NCBI GenBank assembly: GCA_025964635.1
Contig: JAOPYP010000487.1
Location: forward strand, 1-32,761
DNA length: 32,761 bases
Reading direction: 5' to 3'
Origin: Actinomycetes bacterium
Lineage (GTDB): Bacteria > Actinomycetota > Actinomycetes > Streptosporangiales > Streptosporangiaceae
Shown in pieces: positions 6,722 through 14,842 of this stretch. How positions within the stretch are numbered: the first letter of the stretch is position 1; each line of letters opens with the position of its first letter. The position numbers and the translations under genes are program-made. Under the pieces are notes generated by a model that searched no databases, had not been told where the DNA came from, and saw nothing but the letters and a program-made list of their open reading frames with translations.

Positions 6722-7861
6722 TCAGAGGGCGAGGTGGCGGGCCAGGATCTCGCGGTGGTAGGCGGGGGCGCCGAGCAGGATCTCGGAGGAGCGGGCCCGC
6801 TTGAAATAGAGCTGGGCCGGGTGCTCCCAGGTGAGCGCGATCCCGCCGAAGACCTGGATGGCCGCGTCGGCGGCGTGCCGGTAGGTCTCGGAGCAGACGG
6901 CCTTGGCCAGGCTGGCCACCGCGGCCAGCTCGTCTTCCCCGGACTGGGAGGCTTCGCCGGACCCGGCCGCCGCGGTGCGCAGGGCGTAGTAGGCGGCCGA
7001 CCTGGCGGCCTCGACGTCGACCAGGACGGCCGCGCAGGTGTGCTGGACGGCCTGGAAGGAGCCGATCGGGCGGCCGAACTGGTGCCGGGTCCGGGCGTGG
7101 TCCACCATCAGCTCCAGCACCCGCTCCGCCCCGCCGGCCTGCTCAGCCGCCAGCCCGACCGCGGCCCGCCGCAACCCCCGCTCGACGGCGACCCACCCGG
7201 CGCCGTCCGCGCCGATGAGGCGGCCCCCGGCCGCGGTGAAGTCGAGCCGCGCCTGCTTGCGGGTCTGGTCCATGGCCGGCAAGGGAACCCGGGTCAGCCC
7301 GGCCGCCGTGCCCGGCACCGCGAACAGGCTGAGGCCCGCGGCCGTGCGGGCGGGGACCAGGATCACGTCCGCGGTGGCCCCGTCGGGCACGAACGTCTTG
7401 CTGCCGGTCAGCTCCCAGCCGGACGCGGACGGCGCGGCCCGCAACGTGACGCCCGCCTCGTCCCACCGGCCGCCAGCCTCGGTGACCGCGAGCGTGGCGG
7501 TCAGGCCGGTCGCGCAGATGCCATGCAGGAGCTCCGCGGCGACCGGGTCCCCGTCCGGGGCGGCGAGCAGAGTCTGGGCGGCCAGGACCGCGGTGCTGAA
7601 GTACGGGCCCCCGCACACGACGCGGCCCATCTCCTCCAGCACCACACCCTGATCGACCAGGGATCCGCCGTCCCCGCCGAACCGCTCGGGGAGGGCAATG
7701 CCGGGCAGGCCCAGGCCGGCCAGCTGCCGCCAGGCGTCCGGGTCGGTGCCGGCGGGGTCGGGCATCAGGGCGCGGACCCGGTCCTCGGACGAGACCTCGG
7801 CCAGCAGGTCCCGGGTGGCCTCCCGCAGCTGGGACTGCTCGCTGGTGAACCCGATGAGCAC
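6722..7861 (-). CDS. Acyl-CoA dehydrogenase, likely partner subunit
   Basis: 379-residue flavoprotein of the acyl-CoA dehydrogenase family: N-terminal helical domain (FTSEQSQLREATRDLLAE; LGLPGIALPERFGG), middle beta-domain (LTGSKTFVPDG), and C-terminal helical domain (RHQFGRPIGSFQAVQH at about 275-290). The C-terminus (VFGGIALTWEHP) lacks the GGGTSEIQ-type signature seen in the divergent dehydrogenase. In steroid-degrading actinobacteria such pairs form alpha2beta2 heterotetramers (FadE28-FadE29 type), so this may be the partner subunit of the enzyme at 8002-9258. GTG at 7861 is chosen for GGGAGG 5-6 nt upstream; the frame stays open to 7906. Exact substrate unknown. Confidence 0.88.
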   Translation of the reverse strand: MLIGFTSEQSQLREATRDLLAEVSSEDRVRALMPDPAGTDPDAWRQLAGLGLPGIALPERFGGDGGSLVDQGVVLEEMGRVVCGGPYFSTAVLAAQTLLAAPDGDPVAAELLHGICATGLTATLAVTEAGGRWDEAGVTLRAAPSASGWELTGSKTFVPDGATADVILVPARTAAGLSLFAVPGTAAGLTRVPLPAMDQTRKQARLDFTAAGGRLIGADGAGWVAVERGLRRAAVGLAAEQAGGAERVLELMVDHARTRHQFGRPIGSFQAVQHTCAAVLVDVEAARSAAYYALRTAAAGSGEASQSGEDELAAVASLAKAVCSETYRHAADAAIQVFGGIALTWEHPAQLYFKRARSSEILLGAPAYHREILARHLAL

Positions 7862-7946
7862 CTGGCCTCCCGGAGCGCTGCCCTGACCAAACGGCACGCC
7901 GACCAACGACGGACCGATCGACGCCGGCCTGGTCAGCAGAGCCCAA

Positions 7947-7962
7947 TCAACGCTAGTGTTGA
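7947..7962. promoter_or_regulatory. Shared operator motif, site 1 (TCAAC-N6-GTTGA)
   Basis: TCAACGCTAGTGTTGA lies between the two divergent acyl-CoA dehydrogenase genes and overlaps a TTGACA -35 box. The same motif recurs at 14727, 18703 and 21768. Confidence 0.65.
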
Positions 7963-7987
7963 CAAGCTCCGAGTCTGGCTGGATGCT
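7959..7987 (+). promoter_or_regulatory. Candidate promoter of the acyl-CoA dehydrogenase at 8002
   Basis: Perfect -35 TTGACA (7959-7964), 17-bp spacer, weak -10 GATGCT (7982-7987). The -35 box is part of operator site 1. The predicted transcript would begin only a few bases before the GTG start. Confidence 0.45.
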
Positions 7988-8001
7988 GTGAGTATGTCAA
8001 G

Positions 8002-9258
8002 GTGGCGGCGGCGCACGTGATTCTCGACTACGACGGCGAGGCGGCCGGTTTCCGGGCCGAGGTCCGCGCCTGGCTGGCGGCGAACCTGCCCGAGGACTGG
8101 CCCCCGCAGGCAGGCGAGCGGTCCCCGGAGGAGCGTGCGAAGTTCCGTCAGGAGTGGAACGAGAAGCTCTATGCGGCGGGCTGGATCTGCGCCTCCTGGC
8201 CGGCCGAGTACGGTGGCCGGGGTCTGTCCCAGCTGGAGTCGCTGATCCTGGCCGAGGAGTTCAGCCGGGCCAAGGCGCCGCTGCGGGCCGACTGGTTCGG
8301 CGACACGCTGGTCGGTCCCACGATCCTGCGCTGGGGCACCGAGGAACAGAAGAGCACGTTCATCCCGAGGATCCTGCGCGGTGAGATCAGCTGGTGCCAG
8401 GGCTTCTCCGAACCGGACGCCGGCTCGGACCTGGCCAGCCTGCGCACGTCGGCCCGGCTGGAGCAGGACGGGGAGGATGGCGGCCACTGGGTGATCAACG
8501 GCCAGAAGACCTGGACCACCCGCGCCGACGAGGCCGACTATATCTTCCTGCTGGCCCGCACCGAGCCGGACGAGCCCCGGCACAAGGGCATCTCCTACCT
8601 GCTGGTGCCGATGCGGCAGCCGGGGGTGGAGGTCCACCCGATCGAGCAGATAGACGGGGCGGCGGAGTTCAGCGAGGTCTTCCTCACCGACGCCCGGGCC
8701 CCGGCCGGCGCGGTGGTCGGCGGGCGCGGCAACGGCTGGACGGTCGCGATGACCACGCTCGGCTTCGAGCGGGGCGTGTCCTCCAGCATGAGCCACCAGC
8801 GGTTCGAGAAGGAACTGGCCGGCATCATCGACCTGGCCCGGGAACGCGGCGCCACGGCCGACCCGCTGACCCGCGACCGCCTGGTCCAGCAGTGGATGAA
8901 GGTCCAGCTGATCAAGTTCGGCAACCAGCGCTTGCTGTTCGACGCGCTCAACGGCACCCACCAGGCCGACGCGCTCCGGGCCACCACCAAGCTGTGGTGG
9001 TCGCGGACCCACCAGGACACGCTGGACCTGGCCATCGACCTGCTCGGCCCGGACGGCCAGGTGCTCACCGGCGACCCGGCCGGCGAGGGCAGCTGGATCC
9101 CCGGGGTCGGGCTGCGCCGCGGCCGCCCCGACTACCCGGCCTCGGCCCTGCAGCGGGCGTTCCTGTTCTCCCGCTCGGACACGATCGGCGGCGGCACCTC
9201 CGAGATCCAGCTCGGCATCATCGCGGAGCGGATCCTCAAGCTGCCCCGCGCGCGCTAG
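8002..9258 (+). CDS. Acyl-CoA dehydrogenase, catalytic type
   Basis: 418-residue acyl-CoA dehydrogenase that introduces a C2-C3 double bond into an acyl-CoA using FAD. Visible: N-terminal domain ending near WPAEYGGRGLSQLE (about 61-74); the FAD/substrate loop WCQGFSEPDAGSDLASLRT (about 132-150); INGQKTWTT in the beta domain; and SRSDTIGGGTSEIQLGIIAERIL near the C-terminus, the usual FAD-contact signature. It resembles the FadE26/FadE28 group of steroid side-chain dehydrogenases. The GTG at 8002 is used; GTG at 8017 (MILDYDGE) is an alternative. Divergent from the partner-like dehydrogenase, with a shared operator between them. Confidence 0.9.
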   Translation: MAAAHVILDYDGEAAGFRAEVRAWLAANLPEDWPPQAGERSPEERAKFRQEWNEKLYAAGWICASWPAEYGGRGLSQLESLILAEEFSRAKAPLRADWFGDTLVGPTILRWGTEEQKSTFIPRILRGEISWCQGFSEPDAGSDLASLRTSARLEQDGEDGGHWVINGQKTWTTRADEADYIFLLARTEPDEPRHKGISYLLVPMRQPGVEVHPIEQIDGAAEFSEVFLTDARAPAGAVVGGRGNGWTVAMTTLGFERGVSSSMSHQRFEKELAGIIDLARERGATADPLTRDRLVQQWMKVQLIKFGNQRLLFDALNGTHQADALRATTKLWWSRTHQDTLDLAIDLLGPDGQVLTGDPAGEGSWIPGVGLRRGRPDYPASALQRAFLFSRSDTIGGGTSEIQLGIIAERILKLPRAR

Positions 9259-9337
9259 CCCCGGGGATGCCCCGGCGGGCAGGCGCCCGGCGACCGGATG
9301 AGCGATGAGTCGCCCAACGATCAGCTGCCCTGGACGA

Positions 9338-10510
9338 TCAGGCAACGATGCCCTGGTCGCGGAGGCCGGCCAGCGCGGCGCCGTCCAGGGACAGCCACTC
9401 AGTAAGCACCTCATCGGTGTGCTCGCCAGGCCGCGCGGGCGGGCGCTGGATCGCGCCGGGGGTGGCGCTGAACCGGGGCGCCGGGGCCGGCTGGACCACC
9501 CCGCCGTCATGCGCGAACGTGCCCCGCGCCTGATGGTGCGGGTGCTGCGGGGCCTCGGCCAGATCCAGTACCGGCGCGAAGCAGATGTCCCGCTCCCCGT
9601 CCAGCCGGGCGCACCACTCGTCCCGGGTGCGCTGCCGGAACACCGCCGCGAGCGGTCCCCGGATCGCAGGCCACTGCTCCTGGTCACGGCGAGGCGGCAG
9701 GTCCTCCAGGCGGAGGCCGAGCACCTCCAGCAGGCGGGCGTAGAACCGGTGCTCGATCGGCCCGACCGACACGAACTTGCCGTCGGCGCACTCGTACACG
9801 TCGTAGAACGGCGCGCCGGAGTCGATGACGTTGTGCCCCCGCTCGAGCGAGTAGAGGCCTTGGGCGTGGAAGCCCCACACATTGGTCATCAGCGAGGCCA
9901 CGCCGTCGATCATGGCCGCGTCCACCACCTGCCCTCGGCCGGTCCGGCGCGCCTCGAGCAGCCCGCACACCACGCCGAAGGCGAGGAACAGCCCCCCACC
10001 GCCCATGTCCCCCACCAGGTTCAGCGGCGGCACTGGCGGCTGCCCGGCCCGGCCGATGTGCGCCAGCGCGCCCGCGAGCGCCACGTAGTTGATGTCGTGA
10101 CCCGCATGGTGGGCCAGCGGTCCGTCCTGCCCCCAGCCGGTCATCCGCCCGTACACGAGCTCCGGACGGCGGGCCAGGCAGGCACCGGGCCCGATGCCCA
10201 GCCGCTCGGCGGCACCTGGCCGGTAAGGGTCGAGCAGGGCGTCAGCGCGGCTCACCAGGTCCAGCAACAGCGCCGGGCCGGCCGCCGACTTCAGGTCCAC
10301 GGCGACCGACCGGCGGCCCCGGGTGACGATGTCGCCGGGCACGGCCGGCCCCGCCTTGGCCGCGGTGTCCGTCCGCTCCACCCGGATGACGTCGGCGCCC
10401 AGGTCGCTCAGCAGCATGGCCGCGTACGGCGCGGGGCCGAGCCCGGCCAGCTCGATGATGCGGAACCCGCGGAGCGGCCCTGAGCCACCGGCCCGGTCGG
10501 TGTCGTCCAC
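9338..10510 (-). CDS. Alpha-methylacyl-CoA racemase (CaiB/BaiF family)
   Basis: 390-residue CaiB/BaiF-family protein, probably interconverting 2R- and 2S-methylacyl-CoA by 1,1-proton transfer. The catalytic residues of mycobacterial MCR (His126, Asp156, Glu241) have counterparts at H138 in AGHDIN, D168 in VGDMGGGG and E253 in GPIEHRF, with exactly the same spacing (30 and 115 residues), which favours a racemase over a CoA transferase. GTG at 10510 is chosen because the family N-terminus (LRGFRIIELAGLGP) follows at once and GGAG lies 8 nt upstream; the frame runs on upstream without homology. Downstream of the ABC importer genes but with its own 130-bp upstream region carrying twin palindromes. 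Needed when an alpha-methyl-branched chain enters beta-oxidation. Confidence 0.9.
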   Translation of the reverse strand: MDDTDRAGGSGPLRGFRIIELAGLGPAPYAAMLLSDLGADVIRVERTDTAAKAGPAVPGDIVTRGRRSVAVDLKSAAGPALLLDLVSRADALLDPYRPGAAERLGIGPGACLARRPELVYGRMTGWGQDGPLAHHAGHDINYVALAGALAHIGRAGQPPVPPLNLVGDMGGGGLFLAFGVVCGLLEARRTGRGQVVDAAMIDGVASLMTNVWGFHAQGLYSLERGHNVIDSGAPFYDVYECADGKFVSVGPIEHRFYARLLEVLGLRLEDLPPRRDQEQWPAIRGPLAAVFRQRTRDEWCARLDGERDICFAPVLDLAEAPQHPHHQARGTFAHDGGVVQPAPAPRFSATPGAIQRPPARPGEHTDEVLTEWLSLDGAALAGLRDQGIVA

Positions 10511-10578
10511 TGTCCTGCTCCCTTCCAGGCCACCCGCGTGGCCACCGCTCCCGCCACCCAGTGTCCCGGGTTGACTCC

Positions 10579-10614
10579 GGTCAGGAATAGCCTGACCGTG
10601 CCAGGCACTGCCTG
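10579..10614. promoter_or_regulatory. Twin CAGG-N5-CCTG operators upstream of the racemase
   Basis: Two palindromes, GGTCAGGAATAGCCTGACC (10579-10597) and CAGGCACTGCCTG (10602-10614). Both contain CAGG-N5-CCTG, with starts 20 bp apart, about two helical turns, which suits cooperative binding of a dimeric repressor. They lie 70-105 bp upstream of the racemase start. Confidence 0.55.
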
Positions 10615-10644
10615 ACGCAGCTACCTCTGACACGACGAGAGTGA

Positions 10645-11754
10645 TCACGGGCCGCCGCCCGGAGCCGCGCTGTCGCCCGCCGGTGAGCTGCGCAGGCCGG
10701 GAGACTGCCCGTTGGCCGACCCGGGCGGGCCGCCGCCGGCGGCCCCGGGACCGGACTCGGCCGGGGACGATTCCACCGGCTGGGCCGGGGTCACGTCGGC
10801 GCGGGCCCGGCGCTGCCGCCAGACCGCGAAGGACACCGCCACGATCAGGGCGACCCCGTTGAACATGTCGTTGAGCCACTGCACGCTGGTGATGAGCTGA
10901 ACCCCGAAAACGCCGGTAGCCAGGACATAGACCGCCAGCACCGTGCCCCACACGTTGAACCGGCCCGGGCGCAGCTGCGTCGAGCCCAGGAACGCGGCCG
11001 CGTAGGCCGGCAGCAGCAGCGCGGGGCCGAAGGTGAGCGACGGCCCGCTCTGCGACGAGAACAGGACACCGGCCAGGCCGGCGACCGTGCCGGAGAAGAT
11101 CAGGGACAGCCACGTCCAGCCGCCGACCCGGACGCCGGACAGCCGCGCGGCGACGCCGTTCCCGCCGGTGGCGTACATGTACCGCCCGGCGGGCGTCCGT
11201 TCCAGGAACCACCAGCTGATGAGCGCGATGATGATCACGTAGAAGAACAGGGCCTGGAAACCGAAGATCTGGTACTGGGTGAGCCTGGCCCAGGCGGAGG
11301 AGGTCGGCGGCTGCGGCTGGCTGTTCCCGCTGACGATGGTCTCGACCGCGCCCACGATGGTGGCCATGCCGAGGGTCGCGATGAACGCGTTGACCTGCAG
11401 CCGCACGATGATGAAGCCGTTCACCGCCCCGATGATCACCCCGATGAGGAGCGCCACCGCGATGGCGGGCCACATGGACCAGTGCTGCTGCGACTGGAGG
11501 AGCGCCACCAGCACGGCACTGAGGTTCGCGGTGGCCCCGATGCTGAGGTCGAAGGCGCCGGTCGCGAGCGGGACGACCACGGCCAGCCCGAGGAGCGCCG
11601 CCACGGCCTGCTCGGAGGCGATCGAGTGGACGGTGCCGAGGGTGAGGAAGAGGCGGGGCTCCCAGATCCCGAAGATCAGGATGAACAGGCCCCACAGGTA
11701 CAGGCCGCTGAAACGGTCAAACCCGAAGTTGAGCCGCTTGCCGCTGATTCTCAC
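10645..11754 (-). CDS. Ribose-type ABC transporter permease
   Basis: 369-residue integral membrane protein of the RbsC/BPD_transp_2 family. Many hydrophobic segments are visible (FSGLYLWGLFILIFGIWEP near the N-terminus, AVAALLGLAVVVPLATGAFDLSIG, AIAVALLIGVIIGAVNGFIIV, ALFFYVIIIALISWWF, and others up to about residue 315). The hallmark GAFDLSIGATANLSAVLV and the NAFIATLGMATIVGA block are typical of sugar-type permeases. The C-terminal 50 residues are a low-complexity Pro/Gly/Ser tail. GTG at 11754 overlaps the ATPase stop (GTGA), so the two are coupled. It would form the channel of the importer encoded with the two upstream genes. The transported compound may not be a sugar given the surrounding acyl-CoA genes. 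Confidence 0.9.
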   Translation of the reverse strand: MRISGKRLNFGFDRFSGLYLWGLFILIFGIWEPRLFLTLGTVHSIASEQAVAALLGLAVVVPLATGAFDLSIGATANLSAVLVALLQSQQHWSMWPAIAVALLIGVIIGAVNGFIIVRLQVNAFIATLGMATIVGAVETIVSGNSQPQPPTSSAWARLTQYQIFGFQALFFYVIIIALISWWFLERTPAGRYMYATGGNGVAARLSGVRVGGWTWLSLIFSGTVAGLAGVLFSSQSGPSLTFGPALLLPAYAAAFLGSTQLRPGRFNVWGTVLAVYVLATGVFGVQLITSVQWLNDMFNGVALIVAVSFAVWRQRRARADVTPAQPVESSPAESGPGAAGGGPPGSANGQSPGLRSSPAGDSAAPGGGP

Positions 11755-13391
11755 TTGTCCGCCGGCCCTTCCTGGTCGGGGAAGCCCTGGTCGGGGAAGA
11801 CCCGGCCCGGGGAAGCCCCTGGCCGGGGGACCCCCGTGGTGGAGGAAACCCCGTGGTTGGGAGACGCGCTGCCCAGCAGGCACTCCCGGCTGATGGCGCG
11901 GGCGGACACCTCGCCGCCGCGAAGGTCGGCGGCGGCCCGGCCGTCCCGGCACACGATGACGCGCTGGCAGATCGCGGCCAGCTCGTCGACGTCTGAGGAA
12001 CTGATCACGATCGCGGCGCCGCCCGCGGCCGCCTGGACCAGCTGCCGGTGCAGCACCGCCTTGGCCCCCACATCGACGCCCTGGGTCGGCTCGTCGAGCA
12101 GGAACACCACGGGCTCGCGGCGGAGCCACTTGGCGAACATGATCTTCTGCTGGTTGCCGCCGCTGAACGACTCCAGGGGCAGGTCGACCAGATCAGGCGG
12201 CCGGACGCTGAGCCGCTGGAACCACGTGAGCGCGATCCGGCGCTCGGGGCGGCCTCTCATCGTGCCGAACCTGCGGAACGGCCGCAGGCTGGACAGGGAG
12301 ATGTTCTCCCGGGCGGACAGGCTCAGGATCGCCGCGTTCCGCACCCGGTCCGCCGGGAGGTAGGCCAGACCATGCCGCATGGCCAGGTCCGGCCGGGATG
12401 GCGCGAGCCGCACCCCGCCAGCGGTCAGTACCTCGCCGGTGCGGTCGATGGCCCCGAACGCGGCCCCCAGCACCGTTTCGCGGCCTGACCCGGTGATTCC
12501 GGCGATCCCGGTGATCTGGCCGGCCCCGAAATCGGCCGAGAAGCCATCGAGCGACGCGCCCGTGATACCCCGCAGCGACAGCGCCGGCCGCTCCCCCTCG
12601 GCCGGCAGGGTCTCCGCCACGTGGTGCGCGGCGGTCAGTTCCTCGCCGACCAGCAGGTCGACCAGGCGGCGGTGGTCCAGCGAGGAGGTGGGCACGGCCG
12701 CCACCTCGCGGCCGTCCCGCAGCACGGTCACGTTGCCGGCGATCGTGAAGATCTCGTCCAGCCGGTGGGTGACGTAGAGGACGCCGACCCCGGCGGCTGA
12801 CACCCTGCGGATGATGTCCATCAGCCGGTCCACCTCGGTCGCCGGGAGCGTGGCGGTCGGTTCATCGAGGACCAGCAGGCGCACCGGGGACCCCGGATCC
12901 TCCCGGAGCGCGCGGGCGATGGCTACCCCGGTCCGGGTGGCCGGGGACAGGCTGCCCACGCTGGCTCCGGGATCGACGGCCAGGCCCACGCGGGCCAGGT
13001 CGGCCCGGGCCCGCTCACTACTGCGCCGGGCCGAGATCGTGCCCAGCCTGGTTGCGAAGCCGGCCCCGATGGCCAGGTTGTCGAGCACCGGGATGCTGTC
13101 CACCAGGCCCAGATCCTGATGCACGAACCGCGCCCCCAGCCGGTACGAGCTGGCCGGATGCCCGAGCGGGAGCGGCTGGCCGGAGACGGCGACGGTGCCG
13201 GCATCGGGCCGGTGGAAGCCCGAGAGGATCTTGATGAGGGTTGACTTCCCCGACCCGTTCTCGCCGAGCACGGCGTGGACCTCGCCCGGGCCGATCGCGA
13301 GGTCCACGTCCTGGAGGGCGACGCTGGCGCCGAAGCGCTTGCTCAGCCCGGTGACCGCAAGAGCCGGGGTCGTGTCGGCCGGTGCGGTCAT
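11751..13391 (-). CDS. Double-domain sugar-type ABC ATPase (RbsA/MglA type)
   Basis: 546-residue ATPase with two nucleotide-binding domains. Domain 1: Walker A GENGSGKST (43-51), Walker B LLVLDEPTATL, and an unusual signature loop (SLSPATRTG instead of LSxGxxQ). Domain 2: degenerate Walker A (GITGSGRETV), canonical signature SFSGGNQQK and Walker B VFLLDEPTQGVD. A degenerate second Walker A is normal in this family. The C-terminal 40 residues are a low-complexity tail encoded by 15-bp repeats. ATG at 13391; the binding-protein gene ends 65 bp upstream and the permease start overlaps the stop. It energises import by the adjacent permease. Confidence 0.92.
   Translation of the reverse strand: MTAPADTTPALAVTGLSKRFGASVALQDVDLAIGPGEVHAVLGENGSGKSTLIKILSGFHRPDAGTVAVSGQPLPLGHPASSYRLGARFVHQDLGLVDSIPVLDNLAIGAGFATRLGTISARRSSERARADLARVGLAVDPGASVGSLSPATRTGVAIARALREDPGSPVRLLVLDEPTATLPATEVDRLMDIIRRVSAAGVGVLYVTHRLDEIFTIAGNVTVLRDGREVAAVPTSSLDHRRLVDLLVGEELTAAHHVAETLPAEGERPALSLRGITGASLDGFSADFGAGQITGIAGITGSGRETVLGAAFGAIDRTGEVLTAGGVRLAPSRPDLAMRHGLAYLPADRVRNAAILSLSARENISLSSLRPFRRFGTMRGRPERRIALTWFQRLSVRPPDLVDLPLESFSGGNQQKIMFAKWLRREPVVFLLDEPTQGVDVGAKAVLHRQLVQAAAGGAAIVISSSDVDELAAICQRVIVCRDGRAAADLRGGEVSARAISRECLLGSASPNHGVSSTTGVPRPGASPGRVFPDQGFPDQEGPADK
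11771..11830. repeat. 15-bp tandem repeats at the ATPase 3' end
   Basis: Two near-identical units of CCTGGTCGGGGAAGC (11771-11785, 11786-11800) followed by two degenerate ones. They are in frame and encode FPDQG/FPDQE pentapeptides at the C-terminus of the ATPase, so copy-number change would not shift the frame. Confidence 0.6.
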
Positions 13392-13456
13392 CGGGTCGTC
13401 CCTGCCTTCCTGGCTGGCCCGGCTGCGGGAGCATCCCGGGTGGAGGCTGCCCAGGA

Positions 13457-14617
13457 CTAGGGAAGCTTCCAGAGCTTGCGGAACTGCTGCGGGTAGTTCG
13501 CCGGCACGTCATAGTCGGCCGCCGGGCTGAACTGGACGCTCTTGGTGAGCAGCTGCTTGGGCTGTATGCCGTCGTAGGGGTTGAAGGTCATCCCCTCGGC
13601 GTGCCGGAGCGCGATGTCCAGGTACTGCCAGCCGCCGATGTGCAGCGATGCGCCGGTGAAGGCGGCCTCCGTGCCGCTCTTGACGTCGGTCAGGTTCTCC
13701 ACGTCACCGTTCTCGCCGGCGATCTTCACCTTCCCGGAGAGACCTGCCGCGGAGAGGGCGGCAGGCAGGCCGCCGATGAAGGGACCTTCGGTCGCCACCA
13801 CGTAATTGATGGACGGGTTCCGTTGCAGATCTGCCACGATGGCCGAGTTGACCTTTCCACCGGTCGCATCGGCGACGGACATGTTCAGGTTGGTCACGCT
13901 GCAGCTGCGGCACTGCTTCTGCACATCAGCCTGGAACGCGTCGCTGAACGTCTTCAGATACGGAAGCTCGTCGGTGCGGACGTTGAGCGCATGTCCCTGG
14001 CCGCCCGAATCGGCGATGAACCAGTTAGCCAGGATCTGCCCGGTCTTCACGCCGTCCGGCGGCCCGCTGATGTTGCCGATAACCGTGGAATTCAGCGCGA
14101 GCGGCCCGACATAGCCGGCGACGATCGGCACGCCCGCCTTCTTGTACGAAGGAATAATGCTCGACCACACCGCCTCGGGCAGGCCGGATAGGCCGACGGC
14201 CGTTGGATGGTAGTTGAGCGCGAGCCTGAAGGCGCTCAGGACGGTAGCCGGATTGGCCTGCTGGTACTGGACCACCTTCAGGTTCCAGCCCGCGGCGCTG
14301 GCCGCCTGCCGGACGCCGACCAGGATCTGCGCGCACGCGGAGAGCTCGCAGTTCAGCCAGACAAAGGTTTTGCCTGATGGCGGGGCAGCCTTCAGCGGCT
14401 GGGTCAGGCCGAGCTGGGTGGGCGCCTTCTCCCACGTGGCCGCGACCGCCTGAGCCGCCTTAACTCCGGGCGAGCTGGCGCTCGTCGATGCGGAGCCCCC
14501 CGATGCTGAGCTCCCCGGGCTCGAACATGCACTGAGGATAACCATCAGCAGCGCGCAGGACAGGGCAGCAAAAACCTTTGGCCGTGCAATAACCCCGGTG
14601 CGGACAGGACTCGTCAT
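13457..14617 (-). CDS. Periplasmic-type substrate-binding lipoprotein
   Basis: 386-residue binding protein of the ribose/galactose type (Peripla_BP_4). A signal peptide ends in the lipobox LSAC (C31), followed by a Ser/Gly linker, so it is a membrane-anchored extracellular lipoprotein. The binding fold starts near KTFVWLNCELSACAQI; further blocks include KKAGVPIVAGYVGP and VVATEGPFIGG. Two Cys pairs (NCELSAC and QCRSC) could form disulfides outside the cell. ATG at 14617 gives a normal signal peptide; an in-frame ATG at 14677 is possible. First gene of the importer operon, with operator site 2 and a promoter about 110 bp upstream. The ligand is unknown. Confidence 0.88.
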   Translation of the reverse strand: MTSPVRTGVIARPKVFAALSCALLMVILSACSSPGSSASGGSASTSASSPGVKAAQAVAATWEKAPTQLGLTQPLKAAPPSGKTFVWLNCELSACAQILVGVRQAASAAGWNLKVVQYQQANPATVLSAFRLALNYHPTAVGLSGLPEAVWSSIIPSYKKAGVPIVAGYVGPLALNSTVIGNISGPPDGVKTGQILANWFIADSGGQGHALNVRTDELPYLKTFSDAFQADVQKQCRSCSVTNLNMSVADATGGKVNSAIVADLQRNPSINYVVATEGPFIGGLPAALSAAGLSGKVKIAGENGDVENLTDVKSGTEAAFTGASLHIGGWQYLDIALRHAEGMTFNPYDGIQPKQLLTKSVQFSPAADYDVPANYPQQFRKLWKLP

Positions 14618-14700
14618 CGTGGTTCCCGCCTGTGGTTGAGTTCCCAGGGACAGCAGAAAGAACGGGGGCTGTCTCATCAGTTATCAATACTGTGATCTGG

Positions 14701-14730
14701 ACCATAGCCCAGCTATCGAATTCTCGTCAA
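14701..14730 (-). promoter_or_regulatory. Promoter of the ABC importer operon
   Basis: Reading the minus strand: -35 TTGACG (14730-14725), 18-bp spacer, -10 TATGGT (14706-14701). The -35 lies inside operator site 2. The predicted leader to the ATG at 14617 is about 75 nt. The surrounding DNA is notably less GC-rich. Confidence 0.6.
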
Positions 14731-14742
14731 CACCATCGTTGA
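14727..14742. promoter_or_regulatory. Shared operator motif, site 2 (TCAAC-N6-GTTGA)
   Basis: TCAACACCATCGTTGA overlaps the -35 box of the importer promoter, the position expected for a repressor site. Confidence 0.65.
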
Positions 14743-14842
14743 AAAATTCGTAACGGATAGGAAACAAGAGAATCCACGTGAGGGCACAGGAAGGCCCCCG
14801 TGATGGCCAGGCAATGGCGATCCCGGGATCAGCGGCAACTGA

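Noticed and set aside
9259..9337. Terminator between the convergent dehydrogenase and racemase genes
   Set aside because: Only a 6-bp stem with a 3-nt loop (9261-9275) is visible, which is expected by chance at this GC content.
7862..9882. 649-codon minus-strand frame across the 8.0-9.3 kb dehydrogenase
   Set aside because: Antisense shadow of the dehydrogenase gene with no recognisable domain.
10511..11695. N-terminal half of a 785-codon minus-strand frame upstream of the racemase
   Set aside because: It is a shifted frame of the permease gene plus intergenic DNA; only the part from the GTG at 10510 shows CaiB-family homology.
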